Assembly (NCBI GenBank): GCA_963734625.1
Contig: CAVTHW010000015.1
Location: 6,541-70,540 of the forward strand
DNA: 64,000 nt
Direction of reading: 5' to 3'
Source of the DNA: CAVTHW01 sp963734625
GTDB lineage: Bacteria > Acidobacteriota > Terriglobia > Bryobacterales > Bryobacteraceae
The notes under the pieces were generated by a model. It was not told where the DNA came from. It searched no databases and worked only from the letters and a program-made list of their open reading frames with translations. Every line of letters begins with the position of its first letter. Position 1 is the first letter of the stretch. Shown here piece by piece: positions 17,300-27,877 of the stretch. The translations under genes were made by a program, and so were the position numbers.

Positions 17300-18900
17300 A
17301 TGTCCCGTGTGCTTCGCTGGCTGCCGCGCGCGACTTTGGCCCTGCTGGCCCTGAACGTTCTCGTTAGCCTTGCGCCGGCTGGTTCTCAGGTCGAGTTCGC
17401 GGGGATTCGATTTCCCGCGCACGGCGCCGCCAAGCCGCTTCTGCTGCTGAATGGCGCCTTGGTTCTATATCTTCTCCTGCTGCGCCGCACTACTGAGGAG
17501 GGCAAGCTGAAGCATGCCCCACTCGGCCCCTGGTGGGTCCTGCTGGGGGCCGTTCTGGCGGTCTACCTTCCGTCCCTGGGGGTGAACTTCCAGCACCATG
17601 ATTGGACCCATCGCCACGTTGGCGCCGCGCTCGGGTCCCTGGCATCCCTGGAACGGCTCTTTACCGTGCCTCAAGTGGACGGGATGTACCGCCCGCTGGC
17701 GTTTCTATCATTTTGGGCCGATTACAGGGTATTCGGTCCGGCCTTGTGGGGCTACCACTTGCAGAGCATTGCACTCCATTTCTTGAACGCCTTCCTGGTG
17801 GGCCGGTTGGCGTCGCGACTGGGCTTCGACCGGGCCGCCAGCCGGACCGCCGCGTTTCTGTTCGGACTGGGAGCGGTCTATTGCGAGGCCGTAGTGTGGC
17901 CCGCCGCGCGGTTTGATCTGCTTGCAACTGCCTTCAGCCTGCTCGGAATCCTCTTCTTCCTCAGGTTCTGGCGCGGTGCGGGCGGCTATGGGATTGCCGT
18001 TGGGGCCAGTTTCGTGGCCGGAGTGCTGAGCAAGGAGACGGCCTACTCGCTGGTGCTGCTCATCCCCGCCCTGATTGCCACACACCGGATTTGGGATTTG
18101 CCGGCTGAGGGCAAGAGAAAGGCCCTCTGGCTGGCTGCCGCATTGACCCTCTGCGCCGTTGTGCTCCTGGACGTGCGCTTCAGTCTATACGGCGGAATCG
18201 GCGGCTAGCGGCGGCGGCGTGATCGGCGCAAAAGCCATTTACTCGCTGGTGGTGAACGTGCTCGCGCTATCGGTCTTCGGCATCAATAGCACGGTCCCCA
18301 CGCTGGCGGCCACCTTGATCGTGGCGCTCTTCGTAGGCGCGGTACTGGCGCTGGCATTCCACTACGCCGGTCGGACGGACGGCAGGCTGTGGGCATTGGC
18401 CGGGTTCGCCCTGCTGGCGGCGGTCCCTGTCGTGAGCGTCATCGGGTGGATTCGACCGTCCTTGCAGCATGCGAGACACCTGTACTGGCCCTCGGTGTGG
18501 GTGGCGCTGCTGCTGGCGCTGGCGCTCGGGCGTTGCTCCCGCCGCTCTGCCGTGACGGCTCTGTTTGTGCTGGCTCAAGCCGCCGCCCTTACCTACAACA
18601 TCTGGGTCTACCGGGACCTCTTCAACAAGGCGATCCTGGGCGCGGACCAGGTTTCCAGTGACCTCATTGCCGCCAACGCTCCCCAACGCCGAGGTGCGGC
18701 TGATTGGCGTGCCGAACGACCCGCATGGCGTGCCGTATGTCGAAACCGAGATTCAGGAGAGAATCCGGCGGGCGTTCCCGGCCGCGGCCGTTCAGGTTTG
18801 CCCGGATCCCGCCGCGTGCGCCGCTTCGCCCGAAGGCAGGCCGGTTTTTGCCTATGCCTGGGATGCCGAACGCCGCACCATCCGCCGCCTTGGCCGGTGA
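17300..18900 (+). CDS. GT-C-like polytopic membrane protein, two apparent frameshifts
   Basis: Three frames join into one protein of about 532 residues with ten or more membrane segments. Start ATG 17300 (MSRVLRWLPRATLALLALN). Near residue 95 comes NFQHHDWTHRHVG, then GMYRPLAFLSFWADYRVFG, WGYHLQSIALHFLNAFLVGRLA and VLSKETAYSLVLLIP, the pattern of GT-C / TMTC-like mannosyltransferase-type membrane proteins. The first break (an extra base near 18206) ends the frame at GGIGG; the second (extra base at 18674-18675) precedes PNAEVRLIGVPNDPHGVPYVETEIQERI, a soluble C-terminal tail. Lipid-linked sugar transfer is likely but unproven. Divergent from lolA (55 bp). Confidence 0.65.
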
Positions 18901-18942
18901 GATACTCCGTAGGGCTTTGGCCGGGCGTCTGGCGACAGCCCG

Positions 18943-18968
18943 AAAAAACGCCGGCTCAAAAGCCGGCG
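18943..18968 (-). terminator. Intrinsic terminator reading leftward
   Basis: On the minus strand: CGCCGGCT, loop TTTG, AGCCGGCG, then TTTTTT (A-run at 18943-18948 on the plus strand). An 8-bp all-GC-rich stem plus a T6 tail is a textbook Rho-independent terminator. No minus-strand protein gene ends just upstream of it: the nearest is the cytochrome c gene ending at 19374, with a plus-strand gene between. Confidence 0.7.
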
Positions 18969-19058
18969 GCTGGCTGCAAACCAGACCCCACGTGGGCATT
19001 CTGCCTTTGTGCTGAATCACCCTGGCGTCCACTCTTGTGTCGCGCACTCCGCGCAAGT

Positions 19059-19087
19059 TCGACATTTGTAACAGAATTTGTTAATCT
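19059..19087 (+). promoter_or_regulatory. Possible promoter for the DUF3553 gene
   Basis: TCGACA (19059-19064), 17-bp AT-rich spacer, TAATCT (19082-19087), ending 23 bp before ATG 19110. Match to consensus is partial. Confidence 0.3.
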
Positions 19088-19109
19088 TAGGATGAGAGGC
19101 AGCCCGCCA

Positions 19110-19358
19110 ATGGCATTTAAGTCACCGTTTCCCCCGGGAGCACAGGTAGAACATCCCAGATTCGGCCTGGGTTCTGTTCTGGCTAACAGCGAAGAGCACA
19201 TTGTGATCAAGTTCGATGAGTTTGGGGAGAAGAAGTTCGTTTCCTCCATCATTTTTCCCAACCTCAAGAAGAGCGACCGGGAGCCGCCTGTCGCCAAGCG
19301 CGCCAGCCGGAGCCGGAAACCGAAGGCCGTAGTCGCCGTCGTTGCCGTCGTGGCGTAA
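19110..19358 (+). CDS. DUF3553-type small Tudor-like protein
   Basis: 82 residues from ATG 19110 (MAFKSPFPPGAQVEHPRFGLGSVLA). The core PGAQVEHPRFGLGSVLANSEEHIVIKFDEFGEKKFV follows the DUF3553 / UvrD-C-terminal Tudor pattern, a small beta barrel used in protein or nucleic-acid contacts. A basic linker (KRASRSRKPK) and a hydrophobic low-complexity end (VVAVVAVVA, encoded by near-perfect GTCGCCGTC repeats) follow. An in-frame ATG at 19092 has a poorer ribosome site than the GAGAGG before 19110. Probably a nucleic-acid-associated factor. Confidence 0.65.
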   Translation: MAFKSPFPPGAQVEHPRFGLGSVLANSEEHIVIKFDEFGEKKFVSSIIFPNLKKSDREPPVAKRASRSRKPKAVVAVVAVVA

Positions 19359-19373
19359 GACAGCAGCAAAGCA

Positions 19374-19701
19374 CTACAGCGTTTTCAGGTAAGCGATCAG
19401 ATCGTCCTTTTCAGCGGCATCGAGTAACTGTCGATAGGGAGGCATTCCCTTTGCCGCCGACTTCGATGCGAGCTCGCACGTTTGCCTCCGTCATCGGTTT
19501 CCCGTCCGTGAGCCTTTGTTTCTTGAAGAGTCCCTTCAGGCCGGGGCCGATCTTCTTCTCGCCGCTCGCGGCGTTGTGACATACGGCGCACTGAGCAAAT
19601 ACGGCAGCCCCTGTCTTGGCGTCGCCTCCTGGGGCCGCCCAGAGCGAGAGTCCCAGTGCGGCGCATCCGGCAAGTGCGCCCAGCCGCGATTGTCTCATCA
19701 T
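19374..19701 (-). CDS. Secreted class I cytochrome c, one apparent frameshift
   Basis: About 108 residues after removing one base. A signal peptide (MMRQSRLGALAGCAALGLSLWAAPG) precedes a haem c domain with C38-A-V-C41-H42 and IGPGLKGLF. The frame breaks at the TT pair 19445-19446; in the next frame the protein ends normally as KGMPPYRQLLDAAEKDDLIAYLKTL with stop at 19374-19376. That tail supplies the axial methionine (GMPPY), so the raw reading frame would give a cytochrome lacking its sixth haem ligand. Periplasmic electron carrier. Confidence 0.8.
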
Positions 19702-19727
19702 CTTCCTTCCCAGTTTACAATCAAAGC

Positions 19728-20921
19728 ATGAGAATACTCCTCTTCACGGGTAAAGGAGGGGTAGGAAAGACCAGCCTGGGCGCGGCCACCGGCGTACGGC
19801 TGGCGCAACTGGGCCACCGGACGCTGGTCATGAGCGTGGACCCCGCGCACAGCCTGGCGGACTCTTTCGACCTCAGCGCAGGCCTGTTCCAAGGCGAGAC
19901 GGCGGACCCCTACCGGGTCGGCGAGCACCTCGACATCCAGGAAGTCAACATCCAAAAGGAGATCAAGCGCCACTGGAAGGAGATCTCCGCCTACGTCACC
20001 TCCGTGCTGCGCACCACCGGAATCGGCGACGTGGAGGCCGAGGAGTTGGCGATCCTCCCTGGAATGGAAGAGCTGAGCGCCATGATGTACGTGAACCAGT
20101 ACCGGCGCGAGCGGCGCTACGACGTGATCGTGCTGGACTGCGCTCCAACGGCCGAGTCCATGCGGTTCATCAGCATGCCTACCACGCTCGACTGGTACAT
20201 GAAGCATATCTTTCCCTTCCAGCGCAGCGTGCTGAAGGCCGTCCGGCCGATCGCCAACAAAGTGTCACCGGTCCAATTGCCGGCGGACAGCTACTTCGTC
20301 AATGTCCAGGAATTGTTCGGCAAACTGGAAGGCATTCAGGAACTGCTGGAGAACCCGGCCTCGACCAGCGTGCGGCTGGCGACCAATCCGGAAAAGATGG
20401 TGCTGCGGGAGACCCAGCGGGCATTCGTCTACTTTTCGTTGCACGGCCTCACCGTGGATACGGTGATCGTGAACCGTCTGTTGCCCGCCGTGGTGAACGA
20501 CCCGTATTTCGCGCGCTGGCTGAAATCGCAGAACGAGATCATGGGCGAGATCGAAGAGTACTTCGCGCCCGTGCCCGTGAAGCGCGTGCCACTGTTCACC
20601 ACCGAGGTGCTGGGACGAAAGAGGCTCGAGGAATTGGCCGCCATCTTGTATCCGAAGGGCGAAGATCCGGCCAGCGTGGTGCGAGTGGAGCGGCCCTACA
20701 GCTTCGTCAAGCGGGACGGTTTCTACGAGGTGCGCCTGCGGCTGCCCTTCGCCACGAAGGGGGAAGTGGGGCTGTTCAAGAAGGGCGACGAACTGGTGAT
20801 CGAGATCGGAAGCCTGCGCCGTCACGTCGGCCTGCCGGCTTCCATGGCGGGCCTGAGCCCGGTGCGGGCCAGGCTGGACAACAAGCTGCTGACGGTGGAA
20901 TTGAAGGAGGTTGGCTCATGA
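19728..20921 (+). CDS. ArsA/GET3-type ATPase with C-terminal HSP20-like domain
   Basis: 397 residues from ATG 19728. Deviant Walker A FTGKGGVGKTSLGAATG (residues 6-15), switch I-type MSVDPAHSLADSF and IVLDCAPTAESMRF place it in the arsenite/tail-anchored-protein ATPase family. The last ~80 residues (RPYSFVKRDGFYEVRLRLPFATKGEVGLFKKGDELVIEIG) match the alpha-crystallin-like ArsA_HSP20 domain common in Acidobacteriota and Chloroflexota. No ars genes are near, so protein targeting or an unknown anion-stimulated role is as likely as arsenite export. The stop overlaps the next start (ATGA). Confidence 0.87.
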   Translation: MRILLFTGKGGVGKTSLGAATGVRLAQLGHRTLVMSVDPAHSLADSFDLSAGLFQGETADPYRVGEHLDIQEVNIQKEIKRHWKEISAYVTSVLRTTGIGDVEAEELAILPGMEELSAMMYVNQYRRERRYDVIVLDCAPTAESMRFISMPTTLDWYMKHIFPFQRSVLKAVRPIANKVSPVQLPADSYFVNVQELFGKLEGIQELLENPASTSVRLATNPEKMVLRETQRAFVYFSLHGLTVDTVIVNRLLPAVVNDPYFARWLKSQNEIMGEIEEYFAPVPVKRVPLFTTEVLGRKRLEELAAILYPKGEDPASVVRVERPYSFVKRDGFYEVRLRLPFATKGEVGLFKKGDELVIEIGSLRRHVGLPASMAGLSPVRARLDNKLLTVELKEVGS

Positions 20922-21151
20922 ACGGAAAGAAAAGGACTGCTCCGCGGGCCGCGGAGCCCGAGGCCAGGTGCCTCTGCATGGGAATGGGGCCGAAATTGAC
21001 CGAGATGCTGGAGTGCCGTTCCCAGGCCGCGGCGGGGCACATGCGCAACGCCCGCGTGGAGTTTCTGAAGGCCATGCGCGCGCTGATCGACGAGCGCATC
21101 GAGCACCTTTCGCGGTCTCCCAGAAAAGGAACCGCGGTCCCGGTGGAGTGA
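20918..21151 (+). CDS. Small partner gene of the ArsA-like ATPase, unknown
   Basis: 77 residues; ATG 20918 overlaps the stop of the ATPase gene by 4 nt, so the two are translationally coupled. The N-terminus is basic and Ala-rich (KKRTAPRAAEPEARCLCMGMG), followed by a helical region (RNARVEFLKAMRALIDERIEHLSR) that resembles the amphipathic helix seen in gas-vesicle/heat-shock accessory peptides. No known family is claimed. The coupling suggests a subunit or regulator. Confidence 0.6.
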   Translation: MNGKKRTAPRAAEPEARCLCMGMGPKLTEMLECRSQAAAGHMRNARVEFLKAMRALIDERIEHLSRSPRKGTAVPVE

Positions 21152-21190
21152 TTCGCGCGGCGCCGGCTCGTGTTAAACTGAAGTCCTCCC

Positions 21191-21859
21191 ATGAAGTTCG
21201 GCGTCGTAGTGTTTCCCGGCAGCAACTGCGACCACGATGCGTGGTACGCCACCTCCCAGAACCTCGGCGAATCGGCGGAGTATATCTGGCACGACTCGAC
21301 GAGCTTGGGCAGCGTCGATGCGGTCATCCTTCCCGGCGGGTTCGCCTACGGAGATTACCTGCGCTGCGGCGCCATCGCCAAATTCTCTCCCGTAATGCGC
21401 GCGGTGCGCGAATTCGCCGCCGGCGGCGGGTTGGTGCTGGGCATCTGCAACGGCTTTCAGATTCTGGTAGAAAGCGGCCTGCTGCCCGGCGCCCTGATCC
21501 GCAACCGCGGCTTGAAGTTCATTTGCCGGCCGGTGGACCTGGTCACCGCCACCACGAACTCGCCCTTCACCTGCCGGGCCCAAAAGGGCGGTTCCCTGAC
21601 CTTCTCCATCGCTCACGGCGAGGGCTGCTATTACGCCGACGAGCATACGCTCGATGAACTCGAGGCCGAGGACCGCGTGGCCTTCCGCTACGCCGATAAC
21701 CCTAACGGCTCGCTGCGCGACATCGCCGGCGTTCTCAACCGCGAAAGGAACGTGATGGGCCTGATGCCGCACCCGGAGCGCGCCGCCGATCCGCTGATGG
21801 GCTCGACCGACGGCCTGGTCATCTTCCAGTCAATGGTCTCCGCGATGGCGGTGAAGTGA
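21191..21859 (+). CDS. purQ: Phosphoribosylformylglycinamidine synthase, glutaminase subunit PurQ
   Basis: 222 residues. Class I glutamine amidotransferase: VFPGSNCDHD at the start, GGFAYGDYLR, the nucleophile C86 in VLGICNGFQ and the C-terminal His-Glu pair in LMPHPERA. It supplies ammonia to PurL in the fourth step of purine synthesis. It is the short PurQ type used with PurS and small PurL; no purS is seen immediately upstream. The stop is 2 nt before the purL start. Confidence 0.95.
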   Translation: MKFGVVVFPGSNCDHDAWYATSQNLGESAEYIWHDSTSLGSVDAVILPGGFAYGDYLRCGAIAKFSPVMRAVREFAAGGGLVLGICNGFQILVESGLLPGALIRNRGLKFICRPVDLVTATTNSPFTCRAQKGGSLTFSIAHGEGCYYADEHTLDELEAEDRVAFRYADNPNGSLRDIAGVLNRERNVMGLMPHPERAADPLMGSTDGLVIFQSMVSAMAVK

Positions 21860-21861
21860 TC

Positions 21862-24079
<2,218 letters not shown>

Positions 24080-24086
24080 GGCCACG

Positions 24087-25499
24087 ATGAACGAGCTCCA
24101 CGAAGAATGTGGTGTTTTTGCCATCTACGGGCACCCGGAGGCGGCTAACCTCACCTACCTGGGGCTTTACGCTTTACAGCACCGGGGGCAGGAGAGCGCC
24201 GGCATTGCCACCAGCGACGGCCGCGAGATCCACTGCTACAAGGCTATGGGCCACATCGCCGATATCTTCACGCCGCCGGTGCTCGGGTCGCTGCCGGGAT
24301 CGCAGGCGATCGGCCATACCCGCTATTCGACGGCCGGGGATACGGTGATCGGCAACGCCCAGCCGTTTTCGGTGGCCTGCCACAAGGGCCGTATCGCGGT
24401 GGCGCACAACGGGAACCTTACCAACGCCGTCGAACTGCGGCGGGACCTGGAGCGCAACGGGTCCATTTTCCAGAGTTCCAGCGATACGGAAGTGATTCTG
24501 CACCTGGTGGCCTGCTCGCGCGAGAGGACCCTGGCGGGCGCGCTGCGCGAGGCACTGCTGCAGATTGAAGGCGCGTTTTCGCTGGTCTTCCTGGCCGAGG
24601 ACCAGGTGATCGTGGCGCGCGACCCCCACGGCTTCCGCCCCATGGCGGTGGGGCAGATGGAGCTTTCGGGCGGGCAGAAGAGTTACGTGTTCGCCTCGGA
24701 GACCTGCGCCTTCGACCTGATCGGGGCGGTCTACCTGAACGACGTCGAACCGGGAGAAATGGTGATCGTCGGGCCGGAGGGATTGACCCGCGAGCGCTTC
24801 GCTCCGGAGCGGCCGCACGCCTTCTGCGTGTTCGAGCACGTGTACTTCTCCAGGCCCGATTCGATGGTCTTCGGGCGCTCGGTGTCGGAATCGCGCGAGA
24901 TGCTGGGGCGCTTGCTGGCGCGCGAGTGGCCCGCCGACGCCGACGTGGTGGTGCCCGTGCCGGACTCGGGCGTCGCCGCGGCCATCGGTTTCTCGGACGA
25001 ATCCGGCATCCCGTTCCGGCAGGCGCTCATCCGCAACCACTACGTGGGCCGGACCTTCATCGAGCCCTCGCAGGCCATCCGGGATTTCGGCGTGAAGCTG
25101 AAGTTGAACCCGGTGCGGCGGCTGCTTGAGGGCAAGCGCGTGGTGCTGGTGGACGACTCGATCGTGCGGGGCACCACCAGCCGCAAGATCGTGCGCATGG
25201 TGCGCAGCGCCGGGGCCCGCGAGGTTCACTTGCGGATCTCGTGCCCGCCCACCATCTCGCCGTGCTACTACGGCGTAGACACGCCAACCAAGCGGGAGCT
25301 GATCGCGGCTAATAACACGGTCGAGGAGATCCGGCGATTCGTGGAAGCCGATTCGCTGGGCTACCTGTCATTGGCCCGCTTGCGCGAGGCCGTGGGCGAC
25401 GTGAATCACGAGTACTGCTACGCCTGTTACACGGGCGACTACCCCACCGATCTGGTCCGCATCGAAGAGTTGCTCGCTAGCAAGCCCCACCGGTTGTAA
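24087..25499 (+). CDS. purF: Amidophosphoribosyltransferase
   Basis: 470 residues. First committed step of purine synthesis (PRPP + glutamine to phosphoribosylamine). The N-terminal nucleophile is C8, after a short propeptide (MNELHEE|CGVF). Glutaminase signatures GLYALQHRGQESAGIATSD and GHTRYSTAG follow; the PRPP loop is VVLVDDSIVRGTTS. The C-terminal Cys motif (EYCYACYTGDYP) is present. Starts 7 nt after purL, closing a purQ-purL-purF operon. Confidence 0.95.
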   Translation: MNELHEECGVFAIYGHPEAANLTYLGLYALQHRGQESAGIATSDGREIHCYKAMGHIADIFTPPVLGSLPGSQAIGHTRYSTAGDTVIGNAQPFSVACHKGRIAVAHNGNLTNAVELRRDLERNGSIFQSSSDTEVILHLVACSRERTLAGALREALLQIEGAFSLVFLAEDQVIVARDPHGFRPMAVGQMELSGGQKSYVFASETCAFDLIGAVYLNDVEPGEMVIVGPEGLTRERFAPERPHAFCVFEHVYFSRPDSMVFGRSVSESREMLGRLLAREWPADADVVVPVPDSGVAAAIGFSDESGIPFRQALIRNHYVGRTFIEPSQAIRDFGVKLKLNPVRRLLEGKRVVLVDDSIVRGTTSRKIVRMVRSAGAREVHLRISCPPTISPCYYGVDTPTKRELIAANNTVEEIRRFVEADSLGYLSLARLREAVGDVNHEYCYACYTGDYPTDLVRIEELLASKPHRL

Positions 25500-25571
25500 G
25501 CGGCGGCTTTCCTGAAATCCATTCCGGCGGTAGCGTTGCACGGCCAAGCGGGCAGCCCGGAGGTAGCTCGA

Positions 25572-25585
25572 AGGTACGCGTACCT
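25572..25585. repeat. 14-bp perfect palindrome
   Basis: AGGTACGCGTACCT reads the same on both strands. It lies in the gap after purF, in a run of short CG-rich inverted repeats. Function unknown; could be chance or a protein-binding site. Confidence 0.5.
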
Positions 25586-25627
25586 GCGCGCTACGCGCTG
25601 CAAGGTTGGCGCCCTGTCACGGATCGG

Positions 25628-26416
25628 TCATGTAACCGGAGTGCCTCGCCTGCGCCTTGTCTCGATGGTTGCCAGCGAGTCGAAGAGACTGCCTGCTGCC
25701 TTCTCCAGCGGACCCAGGCGGGTGGGATAGAAATATTCCGATTCGAACCAGCCCTTGGCCGTGAAGTAGGTGTAGTCCCGATAGCTGTCGTCTTGCAGCA
25801 GCTTAATGCTCGTTCGGGCCATCCTGAAGGCCATGAGATTGAGCAACTTCGGCACGCAGTAGGCCGGCTTCGCCAGTCTGTTGTGAAAGCGCGTGCTCAG
25901 CCTCTCAAGTGCCCTGTCAATCTTCCGCTGTTCCTTCTCCGTGCTCGGCTCGAGGGCTGTGACGCAAGTGCCCTTCACGGTGTTGAAGCCCAGACCATTG
26001 CCGACGAAATCGAGGTATTTCACTATCTTGGTGCCGCCGTAGATGCCTTGAACAACGATGCTGGTGAAAGTTTTCCCGAAAAAGCGTGGGCGATGGAAGA
26101 CGAAGCCGAGCCGGTCGAGGAACGCCTTCATGGTCGCCGATACCTGGTATGAGTAATTCGGGGATGCGAAGACGACTCCATCGGACGCCATGAGCTTCTC
26201 GATGAGCACGTCCCGATCGTCCTTCAAAGGACAGTACTCCTCGCCTTTGTTGAAGCACAGCTTGCAGCCCCTACACATATCGAGTCGATAGTCGCTGAGG
26301 GCTACGATTTCATATTCGACGTTACCGAGGGACTGCAGATTTTTCAGGAATTGCAGGACCGCATTGTGAGTGCTCCGCTTGCGGGCAGTACCGATGATTG
26401 CGGTGACTTTCTTCAC
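25628..26416 (-). CDS. NADPH-dependent FMN reductase / iron-sulfur flavoprotein-like
   Basis: 262 residues. The flavodoxin-like start KVTAIIGTARKRSTHNAVLQFLKNL binds the FMN phosphate; DMCRGCKLCFNKGEEYCPLKDD carries the CxxCxxC...C pattern of the iron-sulfur flavoprotein family (Cys near 48, 51, 54 and 62), and FASPNYSYQVSATMKAFLDR is the typical FMN-side loop. The C-terminal ~100 residues are longer than in simple FMN reductases. It lies upstream of, but 262 bp from, the Cys-rich ferredoxin on the same strand, suggesting a shared electron-transfer job. Confidence 0.8.
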   Translation of the reverse strand: MKKVTAIIGTARKRSTHNAVLQFLKNLQSLGNVEYEIVALSDYRLDMCRGCKLCFNKGEEYCPLKDDRDVLIEKLMASDGVVFASPNYSYQVSATMKAFLDRLGFVFHRPRFFGKTFTSIVVQGIYGGTKIVKYLDFVGNGLGFNTVKGTCVTALEPSTEKEQRKIDRALERLSTRFHNRLAKPAYCVPKLLNLMAFRMARTSIKLLQDDSYRDYTYFTAKGWFESEYFYPTRLGPLEKAAGSLFDSLATIETRRRRGTPVT

Positions 26417-26678
26417 GTTGCTTCCTCCTGTGACCCCCTCTCCGTGTGCCTCCTGGGATCGACCGCGCCGTCACGAAACTTGCGCCATGTCTCCGGCCTT
26501 TGAAAGCAATCCTAACTCGAACGATGCCGCATGTCACTCCCCTGTTAACTTCCGAGGAGGTTGTGCCGCCTGTTGCATCGGTCACATGGACGCAGCCGCC
26601 TTGCTGTAGTGCTTCGGCGAAACGGCGGGCAAAGCGACAGTTCCGCTGGATCAACTCCGCCAGGCCGGAGCGTCCTAA

Positions 26679-27803
26679 TCAGAACTTGCGCCCCATCAAA
26701 TGCCCCGCCATGGCTGCTGTAGCTCCGAGGCGCCCGAATCGCTCCTGGAAGATCGTCGTGTACAACGCTCCCATGTCCTTCGGCGGCGGCTTGCTGCCAT
26801 CCTTCCGGTGCAGGCGCACCGCGCCTGATGGGCAGGTCGTGACGCACAGCCCGCAGCCGATGCACCGCTCCTCAGCCACCATCGGCGGTTCATCTCCGGA
26901 CGTGATTGCGTCCATCTGACAGCGCGTCTCGCAGGTCCCGCATACCTGACACGTTTCGCCGTCCACCCGGGCCACGAAATCCGTCTGGAAGAAATCCGCC
27001 GGTCTGGGCAGCTTCTTCGCTGTCGTCAGGACGCCGCAGCAGCAGCCGCAGCAGCAGCAGACAAAGATCGGCTCCAACGTGTTCTGGGGCTCCAGCACCA
27101 ACCCCTCGCGGTCTGCCTGTTCCAGCAGGGCCAGCATCTCCAGCTTGCTGACCTCGCGTGCGGCTGCCTTCTCGATCATCATGACCGCCGCGGCGCCGAG
27201 CAACAGGCAGTTCTGCCGCTCCTTCGTCTGGCGGCACGGCTCGCCCGTAAGATCCTTGCCCTGCCGGCAGATGCAGTTCAGCGCCGCGAAGGGTCCCGGG
27301 CTTGCCTCGACGAAGTTGCGGATGTCCTGGTAACTCGCGACCGCGCGTTCCACCTCAATGGACTTGTGCACCGGCACGGTTCTCATCTGCGGCGTCCGCC
27401 CCGAGTGCAAGGCGCGCCCAAACGTCTCGTCGAAGTAGGCGCGCACATCCCGCTCCAGAGCCGGCGTCAGCCGGTTCACCTGCGCCTCGTACATGCCCAG
27501 CACCAGCGGCGCCTTGCCGTAGAGAGGCCCTCCCTTGCCGGGCAATTTGTTGATCGAGCCCCTTTCCGCCATGCGGTCCAAGGCCGCGCCAAGTTGTTCC
27601 CGGCCGATCTCATTCCTGATTCGCCGGTGAATCGCTCCGAGCGGTTCCGGAATCGCGCTCAGGTTCAGGGCCAGCCGCGCCTCCTCGGGCGTGAAAAGCT
27701 GCTTCAGGATTCGGATCTCCACGCCGGATTCGGTGGCCGGATACGGTACCGGCATGCGGTCCAGGTGACGCTGAAGTTCGCGGTAGAGTTGGTCGTCTTC
27801 CAT
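26679..27803 (-). CDS. Cys-rich 2x[4Fe-4S] ferredoxin-domain protein
   Basis: 374 residues. An N-terminal ~140-residue region with a winged-helix-like look (LGAALDRMAERGSINKLPGK), then Cys at 177, 179, 190 and 199, a striking block CCCCGCCC at 249-256, and two canonical [4Fe-4S] motifs (C285/288/291/295 and C314/317/320/324) with the usual P after the second. The product is cytoplasmic by sequence. Such proteins pass electrons or sense redox state; the N-terminal four Cys may bind a third cluster. ATG 27803 follows a GGAGG-like site. Next to an FMN reductase. Confidence 0.85.
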   Translation of the reverse strand: MEDDQLYRELQRHLDRMPVPYPATESGVEIRILKQLFTPEEARLALNLSAIPEPLGAIHRRIRNEIGREQLGAALDRMAERGSINKLPGKGGPLYGKAPLVLGMYEAQVNRLTPALERDVRAYFDETFGRALHSGRTPQMRTVPVHKSIEVERAVASYQDIRNFVEASPGPFAALNCICRQGKDLTGEPCRQTKERQNCLLLGAAAVMMIEKAAAREVSKLEMLALLEQADREGLVLEPQNTLEPIFVCCCCGCCCGVLTTAKKLPRPADFFQTDFVARVDGETCQVCGTCETRCQMDAITSGDEPPMVAEERCIGCGLCVTTCPSGAVRLHRKDGSKPPPKDMGALYTTIFQERFGRLGATAAMAGHLMGRKF

Positions 27804-27877
27804 CCCGGTTCCTCCTTATCCCCCGATCCTACACCGATCCGCGGGCGTATTGTGCTAACTTGCTTTTGGGAGGAAGT

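Noticed and set aside
18159..19358. A single 399-residue fusion of the GT-C protein tail with the DUF3553 domain
   Set aside because: The middle of that frame (about 18680-19090) is non-protein-like; it arises from two indels in the GT-C gene, and the DUF3553 gene has its own start at 19110.
26446..26919. 157-codon plus-strand frame between the FMN reductase and ferredoxin genes
   Set aside because: Largely antisense to the ferredoxin motifs; composition not protein-like.
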